NCBI GenBank assembly: GCA_003427395.1
Contig: BFEA01000179.1
Span: forward strand, 1,817,705 to 1,851,834
Origin: Chara braunii
Lineage: Eukaryota; Streptophyta; Charophyceae; Charales; Characeae
Direction: 5' to 3'
Length of the DNA: 34,130 bases
This document shows positions 29,960 through 34,130 of this stretch, one piece after another; the stretch's first letter is position 1; every line of letters begins with the position of its first letter. The position numbers and the translations under genes are program-made. A model generated the notes under the pieces. That model was given only the letters and a program-made list of their open reading frames with translations. It was not told the DNA's origin and ran no database searches.

Positions 29960-31259
29960 CTCCTCTTTCTCAGCTCCAAAGACTATTTCTCTCTCCTGCC
30001 GCTTCCAAACCCCACGGTCAACCCTCACCCCCTCTCCCCTTTTTTTTTTTCTTGGCATGCAACTAACCCTTCCCTCACTCACTTGTTACATTGTCAGGGA
30101 ACGAATGGTAAAAGAAATCTGATCTCACTTGGTAGAGAAAGAGGGCAAGGGGAGGGCTGCCGCTCCCTTGTGCCACCAAGAAGGAAAAGGAAAACACTTG
30201 AGGAACTGAGAGGGTTGTCAGCGTAAAGCACTTGAGAAATTGGAAGTGGACTAGTCCAAAGAGGACTAAGAGGGAGTTGTTGATTGAAAGCAAGGTAAGT
30301 TGACTCAACCACAACCCCTTCTGCATGGCTAAGAGAAGAGGATGGCCTGCGTGATGGAAAGGAATGGGAAGGGAGAGAACCTAAGGACACAAAGACTAGG
30401 CATGTGGGAGGGGCTATGTGTTGATCCCAAATGGGGCGGTGTGTGCTTTCCATTGTGATTGAGTGTGCAAGTGAGTAGCCTTGGATGTCTTGAGCTGGAC
30501 TGAGCCCGGAATGTGTCGGCAAGGAAAAGGGAAATGGACGGACTAAGGCTAAGCGGCTGTTTACTCGAACCCTGTCTATGAAAAGGACCCTCGTGCATGT
30601 AACCTTGAGTATGGATAGGAAAGGCAAGACAATATCAAGCATGGTTGAAGTGTGGTCTAGTCTCTTTGTATGCGAGTGGGGGCCCCCGAAAAGACAAAAG
30701 GGTACTTTGATGCATGACGGATGAAGGTAACGGGGCACCGACGTGTAAGTTGGCAAAGGGGGAGGACGGCGTCCCCGCACCCCGATGAAGCCATAGAATC
30801 GTTGTGTTAGGAAATGGATGCGTGGCCTAAGGATGACGCTTAGCCTGCGCATAAAGGAAGAAAAACCTCAAAAGGACTTCCTGGACTGCTTGAGTATTGG
30901 AAAGAGCAATTGCCTGCGAACACAACTAAGTACGAGAAAAACTGCGCTTGCAAAGGTTCGGCGAGATTACCACTCGGCGTGAGGGCTGAGCTACATCCCC
31001 AATGTCAAAGCTCTCTCGCTCGATGGCCCACCCCCATCCATCTCAAAGCACTAGGTGGGGGTGACCTTGGGATGAATGGCTCCGCGCCCTGAGCATGAGT
31101 GTGGGCGGAGCTGAGCCGACTGGGACCCGCAGTGGGGTCGACCTAGGCTCGAAAGTCTAACAAGGTAGGCCCTACACCGGCCTGCAGGGCGCTAGGGGGT
31201 AAGAGGGCGATCGGTGGTTTTTAGGAAGGAGGTGAGTGTGGGTGGTCAGGGTCTGATGA
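29955..31259. other. stretch without supported genes
   Basis: A 252-codon open frame lies on the minus strand at 30094-30852, but its composition (Ser/Pro/Leu-rich, no domain, no homologue that I recognise) looks like chance. The part from about 30915 on may be the U3 side of the LTR remnant that ends at 31662, since its right half matches the LTR at 32853. I could not fix its start. Confidence 0.4.
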
Positions 31260-31662
31260 GGGGAGAAGAGATACATACCTGGTACATGAGAGAGGTCGAC
31301 TATGGTGTTGATGTCATGTACATTGGTCTTCAAGAGTCGAGTAGTGTAGGATAGCCGAGTAGTGTAGGCTGGGAGCTGGTATATTGATTTTCATGAGTGA
31401 GCCTGTTGCGTGAATGCTGATGTAGGTAGGATAGGCGAGTAGTGTAGGCTGGGCGTTGGGCGCCTGACAGAGAGGAGCGACATTGGATGCTGTGTTGGTG
31501 TGGCCTGAGGGCTTGAACATTGGCTCATGACTTCATTGTATTGCTCTTATTTGGATGGAATCTCGGAGCATTTGTGCTCTCTGCTTGTAGACGACTACTA
31601 GGACATCTGTGTGATTTCGCAACTTAGCTTTCTGTATATCGTTCCCACTCATATTCCTTGCA
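31260..31662 (+). mobile_element. LTR remnant, right part
   Basis: By eye this aligns with the right part of the LTR at 32853-33766. Shared blocks are ACATACCTGGT, GATGTCAT, GTAGGCTGGGCG beside CGCC, TGCTCTTATTTGG and the end CTCATATTCCTTGCA (31662). No primer-binding site follows, so it is a solo LTR, a 3' LTR or a fragment. It is more diverged than the other two LTR copies. Confidence 0.6.
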
Positions 31663-32852
31663 CTAGCCAGCTCTACTTTTGTCCCTGGGCGCGACACTAC
31701 CCCCCAGCATATCCTATTGCTAACTTCGATCCCGCCTTTGGCCGTTTCTCTATGCCCACCTTGTCCCTGTCTGAGGCGCAATCACACACATACAACCAAC
31801 ATAGTTAGCACACAGACCCGGACTTGCACGTAGGCAAGCACACGACACATGCATGTTAGTACTAGGTCACACACATACTTAGAAATCACAGCGAATTACA
31901 GCAGAACAGACTCAGACTCAGAATTATCAGAAAACAGACCAAAAGAACGACATTTTCTCAGAAACTGCAGGAATCTCAAACAGTGACCTCGTACAGATCA
32001 TCGCATCGCTGAGATTTTCGAGTTTCAGTACATTTTGCTTTCTGGTTTCTATATCTGTGCGACCTTGTGTTGCTGTATATATGCCTGTGTGACTAGGATT
32101 AACTTTGTTCTCGTGCTGTGCTTTTTGTATCTGGAGAGGGGTAGGTCACAAATAGGTACTACTACAGGGATAGGAATGAAATGGGAAAACAGATGGACTT
32201 TGTAGAAGGCCAAGACGAGCAAGGACGAAAGTAAAATTTGGCAAGTTCTTCAACGACTTGGGTAGGTCTGGTAGAGTGTCCAAAGGCAGGGACTTCCGTT
32301 AGGCTTAGCGGCAGCAATGAGTAAGGCAACACATTACCGGGCAGTCATGCTGGTGCTTCACCGAGAGGGTGAAGTTAGGCGGAGCTGTGGCTGAGTGGTG
32401 GAGTTGGAGGGTGAAGGAGAAGACCCCTATGGCTATGTAGTAGAAGTGCAGGGTATAGGCCTACGCCATGGACATAGAGGGCGAAGGACCCCTCAGGCTA
32501 GGCTATAGAGGAGGGTAGAGGAAGAGAGTAGAGGTTGAGGAAAAGAAGAGGAAGGAACCCACATGGGAGATTCACGATCTCCACATCCTTGGTTGGCGCT
32601 GCATCTTGAAGGCCCCTGTGTGGGTACCGACTGGTCTTGGGAATCATCCGAGAGTGTGGCTATGGCAGAATAAGATTGGAGACTCAGGGCAGTAGCTGCA
32701 TTGTCCTTGGAACATCCGTGATGGACATGGATGAACCACCATAGCTAAATATGCAAACGGGATGAGAGAAGTAAGAGTGAGACTGAAAGGAGAGTTCTCG
32801 GAATGCTCGAAGTAAAGGGGATTACTCATACATGATTCCTATTCATTCATTC
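31663..32852. other. non-coding stretch, nothing recognised
   Basis: No open frame of note and no clear repeat. It lies between two LTR-like sequences but holds no gag or pol similarity, so it is either flanking DNA or the interior of a non-coding derivative. Confidence 0.4.
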
Positions 32853-33766
32853 TGCGAGGCACAAGGCCTCGATAAGCCCTACCGGGTCGCTATCTGTAAC
32901 AGGTCGGCCGCCCTAAGTGAAGGCAGGCTCGACAGACGACAAGAGGCCTATTTTGGACTACTTCGCAACCGGGGAAAATTCAGGCAGTTGCGCAGCGCCA
33001 GTTGGTTGAAGGCACCCAAGCCCTGGCCTCCTTTATCAAATGTATCTAAGTCAGTCCCTGGGCGAGATACGCAGCATAGGCCCAACTTAGGCTGCGGGCA
33101 GTTGGGCACGGTAACTGTCGGTGGCCCTGGGCCTGATTCGTGTGGACTGAGGCTCAGCCTCCCTGGGCCTACCGGAAGCTTCTGGGCAGGGACCCAATGC
33201 AGCCAGGCTGCATGCGAGGCAGGCAGGCCACTTCCATTTAGGAAAGGGCTTGCCCACTCTATCGGGATTCGGGCACTGGCTACATGCTGCGCAAGCGCTG
33301 CTGCGCTAACGCTGGCCAGGCTCACGCGCTCACGGGGGAGCCGGAAGGAGCAGGCAGCCATAGCCGAGCTGCGCTGCTGTATGCTGGATGGGGCGCATGG
33401 TGGTCCTTGGGTGCATGTGGCGTCTGTGAGTTTGGGAACGAGGTTGTGAGTGATATGAGAGACATACCTGGTGCTTGAAGCGTACGACATTGTCCGAGAT
33501 CTGCTCGTACTTCGGGGAGCTGTTGACGTCATCAGCGACATCGTCGAGTAGGCTAGATAGGATCTGCCATTTGTAGTATAGGCGCCGAGCGCCAGATAGG
33601 ATATCAACATTGGTTCTTCGTTGATGATGATGAGACTATTCCAGCATTGTCAATTATGACCTTTTGGTGTGCTCTTATTTGGTGAAACTCGTGATGCAAT
33701 TCTGCTATTGGTTCGAGGTCACGACTGTTTGATTTATGAAGTTCGCTATTGCTCATCTTCCTTGCA
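32853..33766 (+). mobile_element. LTR, 914 bp, related to element B
   Basis: It begins TGCGAGGCACAAGGCC and ends CTTCCTTGCA, so it has the TG...CA ends of an LTR. It aligns in order with the 3' LTR of element B at 21010. The primer-binding site directly after it marks it as a 5' LTR in plus orientation. The element body would lie beyond the right end of the window. A minus-strand open frame inside it (33610-32948) is not supported as a gene. Confidence 0.75.
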
Positions 33767-33769
33767 ATT

Positions 33770-33780
33770 TGGTATCTGAG
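33770..33780 (+). other. primer-binding site, initiator-Met tRNA type
   Basis: TGGTATCTGAG lies three bases after the LTR end. Plant gypsy elements commonly use TGGTATCAGAG, complementary to the 3' end of initiator-Met tRNA; ten of eleven bases match here. Confidence 0.7.
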
Positions 33781-34130
33781 TTGTGGTACGGTGCGCTAAT
33801 CTGGCGCTTGTCTTCTGCCTAATGCGGTACATGCACGCGGTGTGTGCGGTGAGTGCAGTGAGTGCCTGTGTCGTGGGACGTGTGTAGTGATGAGGGCGAA
33901 GATAAGCAGGCGACCCAGGTGGAGAGGGGATCGCCAGGAAGGCTAAGTGGTGAACATTGGGTGTTCGCAGTGTGATGAGAACCTATGTTGCACGGTGGCC
34001 GCAGCCGAACGCGGCCGATCGCGGAGGGGGTTTGGGGGGCGGGGAACAGGTTTCGAGTCGGGGGGGGGTCCCCTACCTCCTCGCAAAAAAAAAAACATAA
34101 AAACTTCAAAAACGGGGGGGTGGATTTCGA
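33781..34130 (+). other. leader of the next element; poor sequence at the end
   Basis: No gag start is visible in the 350 bases after the primer-binding site. The last 100 bases contain long G, C and A runs (for example around 34055 and 34085) that look like a low-quality contig end. Confidence 0.4.

Noticed and set aside
30094-30852. Minus-strand open frame of 252 codons
   Set aside because: No domain, and a composition typical of chance frames in C/T-biased DNA; no supporting neighbour.
32948-33610. Minus-strand open frame of 220 codons in the LTR
   Set aside because: It overlaps a sequence with LTR ends and a primer-binding site; GC-rich chance frame.

Overview
The window reads as repeat-dominated nuclear DNA from a plant-lineage eukaryote with a large genome. 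I see no cellular housekeeping gene, tRNA or rRNA. The evidence is two unrelated decayed Ty3/gypsy LTR retrotransposons in opposite orientations, LTR remnants with a plant-type initiator-Met tRNA primer site, a 91-bp satellite array, minisatellites and a (CT)33 microsatellite. The style of the chromodomain gypsy element would fit a charophyte alga such as Chara, but that is an inference.

Layout. 1-2751: non-coding, pyrimidine-rich, full of short tandem duplications. 2752-3468 (-): an acidic open frame with one internal TAG. 3860-10431 (-): gypsy element A (gag, protease, RT, RNase H, integrase), broken by frameshifts and stops. 10851-13323 (-): three tandem open frames that are related to one another and match no family I know; they lie upstream of gag A on the same strand. 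13375-13437: two strong palindromes next to an assembly gap (13501-14015). 14016-15383: non-coding. 15384-21021 (+): gypsy element B, a chromodomain-type element with many stops, two internal tandem duplications and altered catalytic residues. 21010-21745: its 3' LTR. 21746-24690: non-coding, with a dense cluster of hairpin-forming inverted repeats. 24691-24899: polypyrimidine tract. 25153-28144: 91-bp satellite. 28145-28182: a back-to-back Tn5/Nextera adapter, which is synthetic. 28183-29954: tandem duplications, minisatellite and microsatellite. About 31260-31662: LTR remnant. 32853-33766: an apparently complete LTR followed by a primer-binding site, so another element of B's group starts here and runs off the end.

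How the parts relate. The recognisable coding capacity is retroelement machinery for copy-and-paste transposition (capsid, maturation, reverse transcription, integration), and none of it is intact. The most interesting biology is the triplicated unknown gene family (10851-13323) and the acidic open frame (2752-3468), which flank element A on its own strand and may be accessory genes of a larger element. Two of the most striking sequence signals are technical: the mate-pair adapter at 28145, which makes contiguity across that point suspect, and the N-marked perfect duplication at 1207.
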